Positions 9,092 to 18,337 are shown, counted from the stretch's first letter. The stretch is 64,000 bases of DNA from Candidatus Nitrososphaera gargensis Ga9.2 (GCF_000303155.1 NC_018719.1:434001-498000); one strand, 5' to 3'. Notes: generated from the letters alone by a model not told the origin. Numbers and translations are program-made.

Positions 9092-9388
9092 TTATTTCAT
9101 TAATCTGACCCGTCTGAGAAGAAAAAATATTATCAGTAGAACAAATATTCCCATAATAGCCGAGACCACTACTTTTGCAGCGGCACTAGATGTTTCTGGC
9201 GATAGTAAGAAGAAAAGGCTCAGTATTCCAATTGTAATGCAGGTTGCAAGTCCTGTTATGTTTCTTAATCTTGATCTGGGCAAATTCATTATGATGTATC
9301 TAAGTGGGTTGGGTACTATCCATAGCGAAAAGATGAGACGCTCAATAACTCTAAAATCCTTTGACCTGATATTGCCATTATTAGTCAT
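9092..9388 (-). CDS. Small two-span membrane protein
   Basis: 98 residues. Two hydrophobic helices (NITGLATCITIGILSLFFLL and VVVSAIMGIFVLLIIFFLL) are separated by a short loop and end in a basic tail RRVRLMK. Its start overlaps the end of the upstream formyltransferase gene by 8 nt, so the two form an operon. It resembles in architecture only the proteins at 12605 and 17843. The function is unknown; a role in the glycan pathway is inferred from location. Confidence 0.6.
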   Translation of the reverse strand: MTNNGNIRSKDFRVIERLIFSLWIVPNPLRYIIMNLPRSRLRNITGLATCITIGILSLFFLLSPETSSAAAKVVVSAIMGIFVLLIIFFLLRRVRLMK

Positions 9389-10481
9389 CTTGATTGCTAT
9401 TCACTCCTTTTTCTCTCTTTAATTCTGCTATCTCTGCTCTTAAAGATTGGATTTTCTCATGAAGTAAAATAATCTCTTCACTTATTTCTAAACCAAATCT
9501 GATCTGAACGCTCTTTAGCAGCTCCGTTGGTTTTATAATATCGCCTCCATCGAGTTGAATTTCATCAAGTACAAGTATTCCATTGCCTGTCGTTACCCAG
9601 ACCGTCCCATCATCATTCAGCCTTACTACGTGACCCGGCATTCCAACGAATTTGGGAGGGTTCTCTAGGACATGCGCTTTCCAAATGAACAATTTTTTTC
9701 TAATATCGGACCTTTCTCTTGCATTCTCTACAAAAGGTCCAGTATAGAATGTAAACGCGCCGGGATATGGCGATGTGACAGCTCTGATCAACCTGTCGAT
9801 CTCTACTGCAGAAAGAGACCAGTTGATCTCCCCGTCTCTTGGCAGCCGGGGATATGCATTAATCGCTTTTGATTCATCTTGTTTCTCTGCTTTTGCTGTC
9901 CCCTTTTCCAATTCATCCATTACCTCAAGTGTTAATTTTATAGTCAGCGGAACCAGCTTTTCCCACAGGGTTTTGATCGTCGTATTCTTGTCTATCTTTA
10001 CATAGCCTTTCTTGTAAATATCGCCTACATCTGCTTGTGGATTGTCCACCATCTTGTGAATACACATACAGGTGATATCATCACCCAAAAGTATTGACCA
10101 ACTGGTGGCAGCAAAACCCCGGTACTTGGGCAGATCAGCAGGATGTGCATTAATGAAGCCAAGCCTTGGCAACGAGACTACCGGTTCCCTTACTAGTCTC
10201 CTCCAATAGAGACTAACACCAATGTCAGGTTTGAGCGATTTAAAAATCGCGTAATATTTGTCGTTATTTATCTTATCAGTCTTGAAGAATGGAATTCCAT
10301 ATTTTGCAGCAAGCTCTTGAAAATGATTATATGAATATCCTTCGGTAATTGCATAATCTTCAGTGCAAATTGCAACTACCTTATGTCCCTTGTCAATGAT
10401 GGCCTTCAGTCCTTCGTAGCCCAGCTGGCGGGTGCCCAAAAAAAGTACCCTTAACAATGGGGAATAGTCAAAGCATGTCAT
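9381..10481 (-). CDS. Sugar N-formyltransferase (methionyl-tRNA formyltransferase fold)
   Basis: 366 residues. The formyltransferase core shows FLGTRQLGYEGLKAI near the start, then the catalytic region GFINAHPADLPKYRG (conserved Asn and His) and HKMVDNPQADVGDI (catalytic Asp). A C-terminal OB-like domain begins around residue 205 (INAYPRLPRDGEINWS), and the protein ends in a coiled coil. It transfers a formyl group from N10-formyl-tetrahydrofolate to an amine. Archaea do not formylate initiator tRNA, and the neighbours are glycan genes, so an amino-sugar substrate is inferred, as in bacterial sugar N-formyltransferases. Confidence 0.85.
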   Translation of the reverse strand: MTCFDYSPLLRVLFLGTRQLGYEGLKAIIDKGHKVVAICTEDYAITEGYSYNHFQELAAKYGIPFFKTDKINNDKYYAIFKSLKPDIGVSLYWRRLVREPVVSLPRLGFINAHPADLPKYRGFAATSWSILLGDDITCMCIHKMVDNPQADVGDIYKKGYVKIDKNTTIKTLWEKLVPLTIKLTLEVMDELEKGTAKAEKQDESKAINAYPRLPRDGEINWSLSAVEIDRLIRAVTSPYPGAFTFYTGPFVENARERSDIRKKLFIWKAHVLENPPKFVGMPGHVVRLNDDGTVWVTTGNGILVLDEIQLDGGDIIKPTELLKSVQIRFGLEISEEIILLHEKIQSLRAEIAELKREKGVNSNQDD

Positions 10482-10650
10482 ATTAAAAGTACTGTTTACT
10501 CAGAACAAGTCAACTTCTAGAGGGATAAATGCTCGTGCCCTAGCGAAGTAATATCACACTAAATACTATGACATGGGAAAGGTTGAACGAGCTAAAATCT
10601 CTGTAGCTCAACTTTCATAATTTGGATCGTTATCGTTTTTCTCAATTTTG

Positions 10651-10659
10651 TTTATATAT
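10651..10659 (+). promoter_or_regulatory. TATA box for deacetylase operon
   Basis: tttatatat centred 29 nt upstream of the ATG at 10684, with purine-rich sequence before it. The spacing implies a leaderless transcript for the first gene of the deacetylase-glycosyltransferase pair. Confidence 0.55.
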
Positions 10660-10683
10660 GCTTCGATTTACAATTAAGTGTAA

Positions 10684-11406
10684 ATGATCGCGCTCACTGC
10701 TGATACTGATTGGGTTCCAGAAAAAATCCTGAATTATTTTCTTGATATACTTGACGAATATGATGCAACAATTACTATTTTTGCAACACACGAGATCGAC
10801 GGAAGACATCATGAAATTGCCTTACATCCAAACCTTGAAACCACATACAACAAGGAAAAATATCAGCGGCATACTTCACTTGAAACGGCAGAAAAATTGA
10901 AGAAGACCTTTCCACAGGCAATAGGCATGAGGTCACATGGTCTAAATGTCTGCACAGACATGCTTTTGTTTTTGCCAAAAATAGGGCTGAAATACGACTC
11001 TTCTTATATAATGCCATTTCAAGATGGAATCAAACCATACATCATTTATCCGGGAGTTCTTGAGATCCCAATCTATTGGATGGATATAGAAATAATGAGA
11101 TTTGGCAAGTCTTTAAGATTCGATTCCAGTGTTCTAAGAGAACAACAAAAAAGTAGCACGGTATATGTTTACGATTTTCATCCTTCCCATGTTTTCACAA
11201 ATACCTGTTCACTGGATTTTTATTACAATACTTATCGACCAAATTACCACAATGTTGACTTTTTAGAAGATCAACGCAATACAAAGGAGTTTGGAGCTCA
11301 GGATGCTCTTGTTGAGATGTTAGAAATTCTGGATAACTCTGATCTACATCTAATGAGTGAAATATATGAGCACTTTCGAAATGGCCAGAATTCTGAGAGG
11401 ATTTGA
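10684..11406 (+). CDS. Polysaccharide deacetylase-like protein (NodB/CE4 superfamily)
   Basis: 240 residues. The start ALTADTDWVPEKIL gives the DxD motif of the NodB fold. ATHEIDG and ALHPNLE supply histidines, GMRSHGLN matches the R-x-HG motif, and YDFHPSHVF is the C-terminal histidine motif. The family removes N-acetyl groups from sugars using a metal. No signal peptide is present, so it acts in the cytoplasm, probably on a nucleotide- or lipid-linked amino sugar. It overlaps the next gene by 4 nt, so the two are co-translated. Confidence 0.8.
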   Translation: MIALTADTDWVPEKILNYFLDILDEYDATITIFATHEIDGRHHEIALHPNLETTYNKEKYQRHTSLETAEKLKKTFPQAIGMRSHGLNVCTDMLLFLPKIGLKYDSSYIMPFQDGIKPYIIYPGVLEIPIYWMDIEIMRFGKSLRFDSSVLREQQKSSTVYVYDFHPSHVFTNTCSLDFYYNTYRPNYHNVDFLEDQRNTKEFGAQDALVEMLEILDNSDLHLMSEIYEHFRNGQNSERI

Positions 11407-12599
11407 GATCATTGAAAATGGGAATAATCGGAAACATGGCCAACAATGGCTACAATACTGCAAAGGCATTGAGAAAATTTGGAATGGATGTAGATCTTAT
11501 AATTACATCCTCTGTTTTAAACCCGTTTGCGGCCGTAGAATGGGAAGAAGGCATATTTGGGCCTGAGATTAGTCAAGACAACTTTAGTTTTGAGACTGTC
11601 GTTGCTGCAGGCAAGCTGTGGGATAGGCCAAAATGGGTAAAGTATTACGATACTTGGCTTTTTAAAAATCGCCAGACACTCTTTAAAAGATGGTTCGAAG
11701 GTCTGCAATTTTACGATATTATTGCTGACTATGATATTTTAGAGTTGCATGTTCCATTTCCCATAATGTCTCCATTTTTCAAGGTCCCAACTTTGGTCTA
11801 TGAAGCTGGTTGGATAAGAGAATTCCCGCGTGGAAACACGTATTCTGACTTTTTGGCCTGCAGAGGCTATGCAAAAGCCGACCGAATACTTGTGACAAAT
11901 ATTGACATGTGGAGAATTTTTGATTCACTTGACTACATAGGTAAGGATAGGGTGTTGTACATGCCTTTTAGCATAGATTATGAAAGATACTGTCCAATGG
12001 ATATGATCGAGCTTAGAAGAAAGGTGGCAAAGGACAATGAAATAATTCTTTTAAACCCTTCAAGGCAGCACTGGGAATATAAAGGAAATGATAAAGTCTT
12101 CAAAGCACTCAAGAAATTATCAACGGAATATGATAACGTCAAATTATGGGCAGCAGAGTGGGGTAAGGATCTGTCAAAAAGCAAATCTCTCATCCAAGAA
12201 CTTGGGCTCGTAGATAAAGTGTTATGGTTCCCGCCAGTTGCAAAGCCAAAGCTGATTGAGTATTTCAATGCAGCTGATATCATTCTGGATCAGTTCGCCG
12301 AACCATCAGACAAGCATCAGATCTGGGGTCCATGGGGAACAGCTGCATTGGAAGCAATGTCGTGCGGCCGACCATTGCTTATGTACTATGATCTAGAGGG
12401 AGTGGATAGATACGTGGGGGAAAAACCGTATGCCGTGCACTCACTTTCAATCGAAGATATTTACAGAAATTTAAAAATGCTGATAGAAAGCCCTTCATTT
12501 AGAGAAGAGGTTGGAAAGAAGAGCCGAGAATGGGTAAAAAGAATGCATGGGCCTGAAGTAGTGGCAAGAAAATATCAACAACTGATTAGTGTACTATAA
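11403..12599 (+). CDS. Glycosyltransferase, GT4/GT-B type (paralog of the one at 16.7 kb)
   Basis: 398 residues from TTG at 11403, which overlaps the deacetylase stop. ATG at 11418 is an alternative start giving MGIIGNMANNGYNTAKALRKFGMDVDL. The GT-B C-terminal domain shows LNPSRQHWEYKGNDKVFKAL, then FNAADIILDQFAEP and WGTAALEAMSCGRPLL, with the conserved E in the donor site. Strong similarity to the gene at 16741 in the first 30 residues and through the C-terminal half indicates duplication within the cluster. Confidence 0.88.
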   Translation: MRSLKMGIIGNMANNGYNTAKALRKFGMDVDLIITSSVLNPFAAVEWEEGIFGPEISQDNFSFETVVAAGKLWDRPKWVKYYDTWLFKNRQTLFKRWFEGLQFYDIIADYDILELHVPFPIMSPFFKVPTLVYEAGWIREFPRGNTYSDFLACRGYAKADRILVTNIDMWRIFDSLDYIGKDRVLYMPFSIDYERYCPMDMIELRRKVAKDNEIILLNPSRQHWEYKGNDKVFKALKKLSTEYDNVKLWAAEWGKDLSKSKSLIQELGLVDKVLWFPPVAKPKLIEYFNAADIILDQFAEPSDKHQIWGPWGTAALEAMSCGRPLLMYYDLEGVDRYVGEKPYAVHSLSIEDIYRNLKMLIESPSFREEVGKKSREWVKRMHGPEVVARKYQQLISVL

Positions 12600-12604
12600 A
12601 ATCA

Positions 12605-12811
12605 TCATTCCAATGACTTTGATGCTGGATAAGAAGATGCCATGGCCCCAAAAATAGTCCCTATTATAATCAAGAGAGCCAAGACAAATATTACTACTGT
12701 TATTCGCAATACAGTTTCAGACCATTCTGATGCAAATAACAGCCAATTATATCCCACAAATCCTAATAGAAGTCCTACTATTATTAAGTAGAAGATGCCT
12801 TTTCTAATCAC
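12605..12811 (-). CDS. Small two-span membrane protein
   Basis: 68 residues, almost all membrane: MIRKGIFYLIIVGLLLGFVG and VLRITVVIFVLALLIIIGTIFG, with a short polar tail. It lies tail-to-tail 5 nt from the glycosyltransferase. An IS element is inserted about 53 nt upstream of its start and may have separated it from its promoter. The function is unknown. Confidence 0.5.
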   Translation of the reverse strand: MIRKGIFYLIIVGLLLGFVGYNWLLFASEWSETVLRITVVIFVLALLIIIGTIFGAMASSYPASKSLE

Positions 12812-12855
12812 AGATGCTGTTGGGAACCGTGTAAGATATGGTTTTCGACATTATC

Positions 12856-12864
12856 GTGCCGGTG
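12856..12864. repeat. Left target-site duplication of the IS1595-type element
   Basis: GTGCCGGTG, identical to 13954-13962. It directly abuts the left inverted repeat. Confidence 0.8.
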
Positions 12865-13953
12865 GGCTTTGTATAAAAAGTCGTAAAAACACGCTTGGAT
12901 AGCTGTCTGAGTGCATGCCTTTATTTTTATGGATTATTACTTTTGGTAATGCCCCAAGATTTGAAGCAGCAGTCAAAGGATAATTTCTGGTTAGCCATGC
13001 GTGCTGCATGCGTAAATTCAGTCCAGTAGAATTAGCATCAAGCAGTAAGAAAAGTGGGCCTATTTTCGTCATGCTAGATGGAATGGTAAAAGAATCTGTC
13101 CCAAATGCACATATCGATTGCTGTACTATCTGACAGGTGGTGATGACAGATATGGCTGCAAGCGTTGCAGATACACTTTTGGTGAATTTACCGGTACTTA
13201 CGTTGGAAAACTGTGAGTACCACTAGACGTAGTTTCGCATCTTCTTTACCTGTTTGTACTTGGATTGGATTACCTGCCTACAGAGAATCAGATGTGGTAT
13301 GTTCCAGTCAGCCTGGCCACCATAGAACGCGTGTTTCGAATCTTCCGACAGAAGATCTATTTACGATTATATCTTCTCCTTTTGTACGAGCTACAGGAAA
13401 TCAAGCAAGCTATCTGGCCATATAGAGCTGGACGAAGCCATGTTTGGTGGTCGAAGAAAGGGCTGTAAACGCGGCTGGGGCGCTGAGGGAAAAAAGACAC
13501 TCGTGTTTGGCATTTACAGAAGAAGGAATGGCAAGGTTATCACGTTTCCCGTATCTGACAGGAGAAAGGAGAAGACGTTGATTCCGCTGATACGACAGCA
13601 TACCGGAAAAGGCTCGTTATATATTATTCAGACGACCATACTGCATATGCCACACTGAATCTGATTGGCAAGCATCATCAAGTCATTGCTCATAGCCGGG
13701 AAGAGTACGTTAGAGGAGAAGGCACTCACACATCAATGGAGGAATTGAAGGATTCTGGAGCTATGCCAAGACATGGATGTGTACCATCACCGTGGTGTTG
13801 TACCGAAACAGTAGTAGTAGACTTTCATCTGTATCTGAAAGAAATAGAATTCAGGTTCAACTACAGGAATGAAAATTTGTATCCAATACTGACAAAAATG
13901 CTGGTCAAAGCTGCTTCAGATCTTTAGGTATTATCTAATTTTTACACAAAGCC
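12865..13953 (+). mobile_element. IS1595-type insertion sequence (1089 bp, inactive)
   Basis: The ends are a 15-bp imperfect inverted repeat: GGCTTTGTATAAAAA at 12865-12879 and TTTTTACACAAAGCC at 13939-13953 (14 of 15 match). It is bounded by a 9-bp direct repeat GTGCCGGTG on each side. The family usually gives 8-bp duplications, so one base of the nine may be chance. Inside is a single broken transposase with an N-terminal zinc ribbon and an ISXO2-like DDE domain. Still-recognisable ends plus several frameshifts suggest insertion followed by early decay. Confidence 0.85.
13085..13927 (+). pseudogene. IS1595-family transposase, frameshifted
   Basis: Stitching frames gives a zinc ribbon (RICPKCTYR...YGCKRCRYTFGEFTGTYVG) with a stop soon after. 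Next comes LDEAMFGGRRKGCKRGWGAEG, typical of the ISXO2-like domain (first acidic residue, then GG.RKG). After that are FGIYRR and GKVITFPVSDRRKE, then YYSDDHTAY, and finally HINGIEGFWSYAKTWMYHHRGV. At least four frame changes separate these blocks, so no active protein can be made. The last frame ends LVKAASDL before the right inverted repeat. Confidence 0.85.
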
Positions 13954-13962
13954 GTGCCGGTG
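13954..13962. repeat. Right target-site duplication of the IS1595-type element
   Basis: GTGCCGGTG, matching 12856-12864 and flanking the right inverted repeat. Confidence 0.8.
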
Positions 13963-14070
13963 AGGTAGAAGCTAAGTCGTTTAGAGCCTTAGGATTAATA
14001 TTGAATCTTGTGATAGGGGACTGTTAGCGTAATTCGTATAGCTAGGACTGTCCTATAGCTTTTCATTGGC

Positions 14071-14793
14071 ATGAGAAGATACAGGACAGAGAAAAAGAGG
14101 GACCCAGTTATAATAATATCAGGGATATGCGCTGTACTTATGCATTTTAATAATTCTAGGAGTTTCATGCTGGCAGCAGCCAAAAATCATTGTAACCCAT
14201 CGAAAAGAGAAGGAGCCACGTTGCAGTATGGAAATGGGTACAGAGATATATGCTCTGACGACATGGCTGCAGACAGGTTTCGGACAGACAAGCGCCTTGT
14301 CAGGGTGATATTTGTAGACGAAACATTGCTTCAGATAGAGACAGTCGTGACTACTACTGGCTATGGATTTTTTGCATATGAACCTGCCATAGACGCGTGT
14401 GCTTGATGATGCACCTGTTTCTCGTGAGAGAACATTGTGTTTGTATGTTACCGGTTCTTCAAGCAGCTGCAAAGGAGGTATGGCAGGAAGCCAATATTCA
14501 TCACAGACGGCGCCATGTGGTACACAATGATGCATGCAGGTGGCTCTCAGGTTGCAGCACACCATGTGTCTATGGCACTGAACTGAAGAAAATTTGATGG
14601 AGCGGTTTATACAGAATATCAAGGACGACAGAACGTAAGCTTCGATGACCATTATTTTCCATGTAGGAAAAAGGAGAACTGTGATAGGCAGCACATGTGC
14701 GGAACTGGCTCAGGTCATTCATGCTATATATTTGCACACATGGGAGCAGACAGAGTGCGATTTGTATCGTTTCTGGCCAGAGATGGTGGTTAA
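14071..14793 (+). pseudogene. IS6/IS240-like DDE transposase relic
   Basis: Broken frames in order read MRRYRTEKKRDPVIIISGIC, RVIFVDETLLQIE (first catalytic D), AYEPAIDACL, VCYRFFKQLQRRYGRKPIF with ITDGAMWY (second D), YGTELK, FDDHYFPCRK with ENCDRQH, then FAHMGADRVRFVSFLARDGG and a stop. This order is that of IS6-like integrase-core transposases. At least five frameshifts are present. No terminal inverted repeats could be paired, although ggggactgttagcgtaa just upstream looks like a possible left end. Confidence 0.7.
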
Positions 14794-14835
14794 GTTAACG
14801 GAGCTGATAGCTACGAAGAACACAAATAAACGATC

Positions 14836-15618
14836 GTGAAATTCCTAGCTAGTATGATGGAGGGAACATCATGGAAACTTCAAGATATGTCTGCAGAGGA
14901 TTCGACTGCTCATATATACGATTATCTTTATCACAGAACTCATTTCGCTCGATGCATGTATAGGAATTTCGCCAAAACTATTAATCGGCATACAAAAGGT
15001 GGCCGGATTTTGGAGTTAGGATGTGGTGTCGCATACCTATCTGGCATATTATCAGCTGACACAACCCTTGACAGATATTGTATGGATTTTGCATACAATA
15101 TGTTGAAAAAAGCAAAAACACGCTGTTCTCAATGCGTGCAAGCAGATATGGAGTATCTGCCTTATTCTGATAAAAGTTTTGATGCTGTCTTTGTTAGCAG
15201 TGCACTCCACCACTTTCCTTACTTAGAGAACGTTGTCAAAGAGACCCAGCGTATCCTTAAGCCTAATGGCCATCTTTTCATACAGGAGCCTAACGATCAT
15301 CATTTACACTTCACGAAACCACTTGCGATAATGCATGAATGTCTAAGAAAGCTGGGTGTTAGACAATATCCTGATGTTTCTAAATTGGAAGTAAAACCAA
15401 GCGAACATCATGCACCATTGCCTATAGATATGGTTGTTGCATCATTACAAAACAACGGCTTTAGTATAGTAAATCAAAAATACCTTTACTATAGCTCTTA
15501 CCTTTTTTCAGTCTTTGATAATAGACTAGTACACTGGCTAAGCAGAATTCCTGATAAATACTATGTAAATAAACTACATGATGGATATTTATTTATGATT
15601 ATCGGGCGGCGTCAATAA
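14836..15618 (+). CDS. Class I SAM-dependent methyltransferase
   Basis: 260 residues from GTG at 14836; ATG at 14854 or 14857 gives a more usual N-terminus. Motif I is RILELGCGVAYLSG, motif II sits around CMDFAYNML, then VQADMEYLPYSDKSFDAVFVSSALHHF and RILKPNGHLFIQEPN, the Methyltransf_11 pattern. It transfers a methyl group from S-adenosylmethionine. With glycan genes on both sides, methylation of a sugar hydroxyl is the inferred role, but a lipid target is possible. Confidence 0.85.
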   Translation: MKFLASMMEGTSWKLQDMSAEDSTAHIYDYLYHRTHFARCMYRNFAKTINRHTKGGRILELGCGVAYLSGILSADTTLDRYCMDFAYNMLKKAKTRCSQCVQADMEYLPYSDKSFDAVFVSSALHHFPYLENVVKETQRILKPNGHLFIQEPNDHHLHFTKPLAIMHECLRKLGVRQYPDVSKLEVKPSEHHAPLPIDMVVASLQNNGFSIVNQKYLYYSSYLFSVFDNRLVHWLSRIPDKYYVNKLHDGYLFMIIGRRQ

Positions 15619-15733
15619 ACTGCATCTAATAGCGGTTGTAAGCATGATTGGTCTAAAGATAACCTGAATGTCTGCCGAGTTATAGTTGTTAAACGGTTAT
15701 ATCGGGCATTAGACTCTTACCCATCGTACTACA

Positions 15734-16672
15734 TTGAAATATCTAGTAACTGGCGGCTACGGATTTGTGGGCTCTCATCTTGTTGAGAGTCTCCTCAAGG
15801 ATGGACATGAAGTAACGGTTCTAGACAACCTCAGCAACGGACAACTTGATAATCTAAAGAGCATTAAGAGCGACATCACTTCTTACATTTCAAATGTAGA
15901 ACAACTCCAATCTTCTTATTTTAAAGATAGATTTGATGGAATATTCCATCTGGCCACTGCACCGAGGTCATCGAGCCTTAAGGATCCAATGAGAGATATC
16001 GAAACAAATTGTAAAGGCATGATAGCTGTGCTGGAGTTAGCGAGAGAACTTCAAGCCAAGGTAGTGTTTACCAGCAATTCCGGCATATATGGTTCAACAA
16101 GCGGAAGCAACTCAATAAATGAAAATTCGATCAATAACCCAACCACGCCATATGATGCTGACAAGTTAGTTTCAGAATATTATTGCAAGATATATCACAA
16201 TATACATGGAGTGCGTAGCGCAGTGGTGCGCTTTGCAACGGTATATGGCGAGCGTCAGCAAGTTAATGAGAAATTGAACTGGAGACCTCTTGTAGCAACC
16301 TTTGTCAAGAATGTTCTCAATAATGAGGAGGTTGTTATTAATGGCGACGGGGAGCAGACCCGCGACCTCATTTACGTAGCAGATGCAGTGCAAGGTGTAA
16401 TAAAAGCTATGAATAGCGCTGTCGATGATGCTGACATTTTTCTAATATCTACAAATACGGAAACATCTGTTAAACAAGTATTGCACCATGTTGAAGATAT
16501 CACTGGTCTGAAGGCAAAAACAAGATTTACTGAATCACTGAAAGGAGATATACGCAGAATGAAATATGACTACTCAAAGGCCAAAAAAAAGTTGGGCTTC
16601 GAACCGAAATTCTCTGTACGAGATGGAATCAAGAGATTGGTTGAATATTCACTTGAAAATAGGACAAAATAA
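15734..16672 (+). CDS. NAD-dependent nucleotide-sugar epimerase/dehydratase (extended SDR)
   Basis: 312 residues, TTG start. The Rossmann motif TGGYGFVGSHLVESL is at residues 6-20. The catalytic YDADKLVSEYY gives YxxxK, preceded by VVFTSNSGIYG. It resembles UDP-glucose 4-epimerase and UDP-glucuronate-type epimerases that act on nucleotide sugars. It supplies an activated sugar to the adjacent glycosyltransferases. The next gene starts within about 70 nt, so they form an operon. The substrate cannot be decided from sequence. Confidence 0.88.
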   Translation: MKYLVTGGYGFVGSHLVESLLKDGHEVTVLDNLSNGQLDNLKSIKSDITSYISNVEQLQSSYFKDRFDGIFHLATAPRSSSLKDPMRDIETNCKGMIAVLELARELQAKVVFTSNSGIYGSTSGSNSINENSINNPTTPYDADKLVSEYYCKIYHNIHGVRSAVVRFATVYGERQQVNEKLNWRPLVATFVKNVLNNEEVVINGDGEQTRDLIYVADAVQGVIKAMNSAVDDADIFLISTNTETSVKQVLHHVEDITGLKAKTRFTESLKGDIRRMKYDYSKAKKKLGFEPKFSVRDGIKRLVEYSLENRTK

Positions 16673-16740
16673 TAGCCATCGAATTTTTGGATTCTGTAAA
16701 TCAATATGCTGCAATAAATGTTAAAGCGAAGTATGAAAAT

Positions 16741-17907
16741 ATGAAACACATGCGGATTCTGATCTTGGGAAACATGGCTAACGATGGATATGCAGTTGCT
16801 AAGGAACTGAGAAAAATGAATGTGGATGTTGATCTTGCTGTGAATATATCTGATTTTGGCATGGCGTTACCAGAATGGGAGGACGGCACCATGTCTGATA
16901 AAATCGATCCTTACTCAATAGATGGCGATGCAGCAAGAAAAATGTGGAATCCTCCATGCTGGATACGCTATTTTGATTTTCTAAACAAGGTACCCCGCAA
17001 GAAGCACATGATGGCAAAAATACAATCCCGGATTAACCTGATCAGAATGATGCGAGAATATGATATAATAGAATGTCATGTTCCCTTTTCGATATATTCA
17101 CAATTTTCTGGCATACCATATGTGGCATACGATGCTGGGTGGATACGCTATTTTCCGTATAGTAACGGATTCCGCGACAAATTAGCTAGGCGTGGCTATA
17201 GGAAGGCAAGAAAAATCATCATAACGAATCCTGATACATTCGAGATTTCAGATGGCTTACCATATCTTGACAAAGACAAAATTCTTTTCTGCCCCTTTGC
17301 TATAGACCCAGAAAAATATCGACCGTTAGACGCAAAAGAGTTACGTGCAAGATACGTAAATGAAAGCGATATTCTATTATTCTCTCCTACACGCCAGATA
17401 TGGAATGAAAAAGGCAATGATAAAATGATACGCGCATATGCAAAGTTTGTCAAGGAAGTACCAAACTCTAAATTCATAATGGTAGCCTGGAGCATTGATG
17501 AGGATAACAGTAAAAGATTGGCTAGTTCTCTTGGAATATCTGATAAAATTGAATGGATAAAACCGGTTCCCAAGAACCAACTCATTCAGTATTACAACGC
17601 ATCAGACATAGTTCTTGATCAGTTCATCTTGGGTAGCTGGGGAACTAGTACCCCTGAAGCAATGTGCTGCCAAAAACCCGTGCTTATCTTTTACAAGAAA
17701 AATTACATTATCCGAGCGTTTGGTGAGGAGCCCCCAATTTTAAACTCCTTCACAGAAGAAGAAATATGCTCTAATCTTCTCAAACTTGCAAAAAATCTAG
17801 ATTTTCGTGCTGTAATGGGAAAAAAAAGCCGAGAATGGATAATTAAGACACATTCTTCGCGGGTTGTTGCTGAGAGGCACCTTGAAATTCTGGAATCTTC
17901 TCTTTAG
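16741..17907 (+). CDS. Glycosyltransferase, GT4/GT-B type (second paralog)
   Basis: 388 residues from ATG at 16741, giving MKHMRILILGNMANDGYAVAKELRKMNVDVDL. An extended start at 16687 is less likely. The donor-binding region reads FSPTRQIWNEKGNDKMIRAY and YNASDIVLDQFILGSWGTSTPEAMCCQKPVL. It matches the gene at 11403 block for block, including the ending KKSREW. Its 3' end overlaps the convergent membrane-protein gene by 65 nt. Two such paralogs suggest successive addition of related sugars. Confidence 0.88.
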   Translation: MKHMRILILGNMANDGYAVAKELRKMNVDVDLAVNISDFGMALPEWEDGTMSDKIDPYSIDGDAARKMWNPPCWIRYFDFLNKVPRKKHMMAKIQSRINLIRMMREYDIIECHVPFSIYSQFSGIPYVAYDAGWIRYFPYSNGFRDKLARRGYRKARKIIITNPDTFEISDGLPYLDKDKILFCPFAIDPEKYRPLDAKELRARYVNESDILLFSPTRQIWNEKGNDKMIRAYAKFVKEVPNSKFIMVAWSIDEDNSKRLASSLGISDKIEWIKPVPKNQLIQYYNASDIVLDQFILGSWGTSTPEAMCCQKPVLIFYKKNYIIRAFGEEPPILNSFTEEEICSNLLKLAKNLDFRAVMGKKSREWIIKTHSSRVVAERHLEILESSL

Positions 17908-18337
17908 GATGGAGTAATTCTTCTCTTTTGCCTCTCTTTATGATATTCTCTAAATATCTCAACACTTCTTCTGTCTCCTCTGTTGTCACTTTTCCTTGGA
18001 TAAGCCTTATTTGATGCCTCAGTAACCATGCTGATATCCAATTTTCTTGCAACATTGCTTCGTTTTCCACAGAATACTGGTTTCTTCTATGCCAATAGCC
18101 AATGAGCATGGCTGCTGGTACATAAATGGCAATAAAGACAACTGTAAAGGCACTAAGACTACCAAAAATATTGCTAAGAAATGGAACCTTTTCTATAGCC
18201 AAGTTATAAGCAATAAGTATAAAGTTTACAAATGTTAATACGAATACCAAGTAAATACTATGACCGTTTCTAAAATCTAGCCAACGCTTTCGTAGGAATT
18301 GCTTGTTAATTATTACACGAGGAAGCTTTTCAGTCAT
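17843..18337 (-). CDS. Two-span membrane protein with cytoplasmic C-terminal helix region
   Basis: 164 residues. A basic N-terminus (KQFLRKRWLDF) is followed by two spans (IYLVFVLTFVNFILIAYNLA and GSLSAFTVVFIAIYVPAAML). A charged, helical C-terminal half (TTEETEEVLRYLENIIKRGKREELL) follows. The tail overlaps the end of the opposite-strand glycosyltransferase. It lies 71 nt downstream of the AglB fusion gene on the same strand, so read-through co-expression is possible. The family is not recognised. Confidence 0.6.
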   Translation of the reverse strand: MTEKLPRVIINKQFLRKRWLDFRNGHSIYLVFVLTFVNFILIAYNLAIEKVPFLSNIFGSLSAFTVVFIAIYVPAAMLIGYWHRRNQYSVENEAMLQENWISAWLLRHQIRLIQGKVTTEETEEVLRYLENIIKRGKREELLHPKEKIPEFQGASQQQPAKNVS

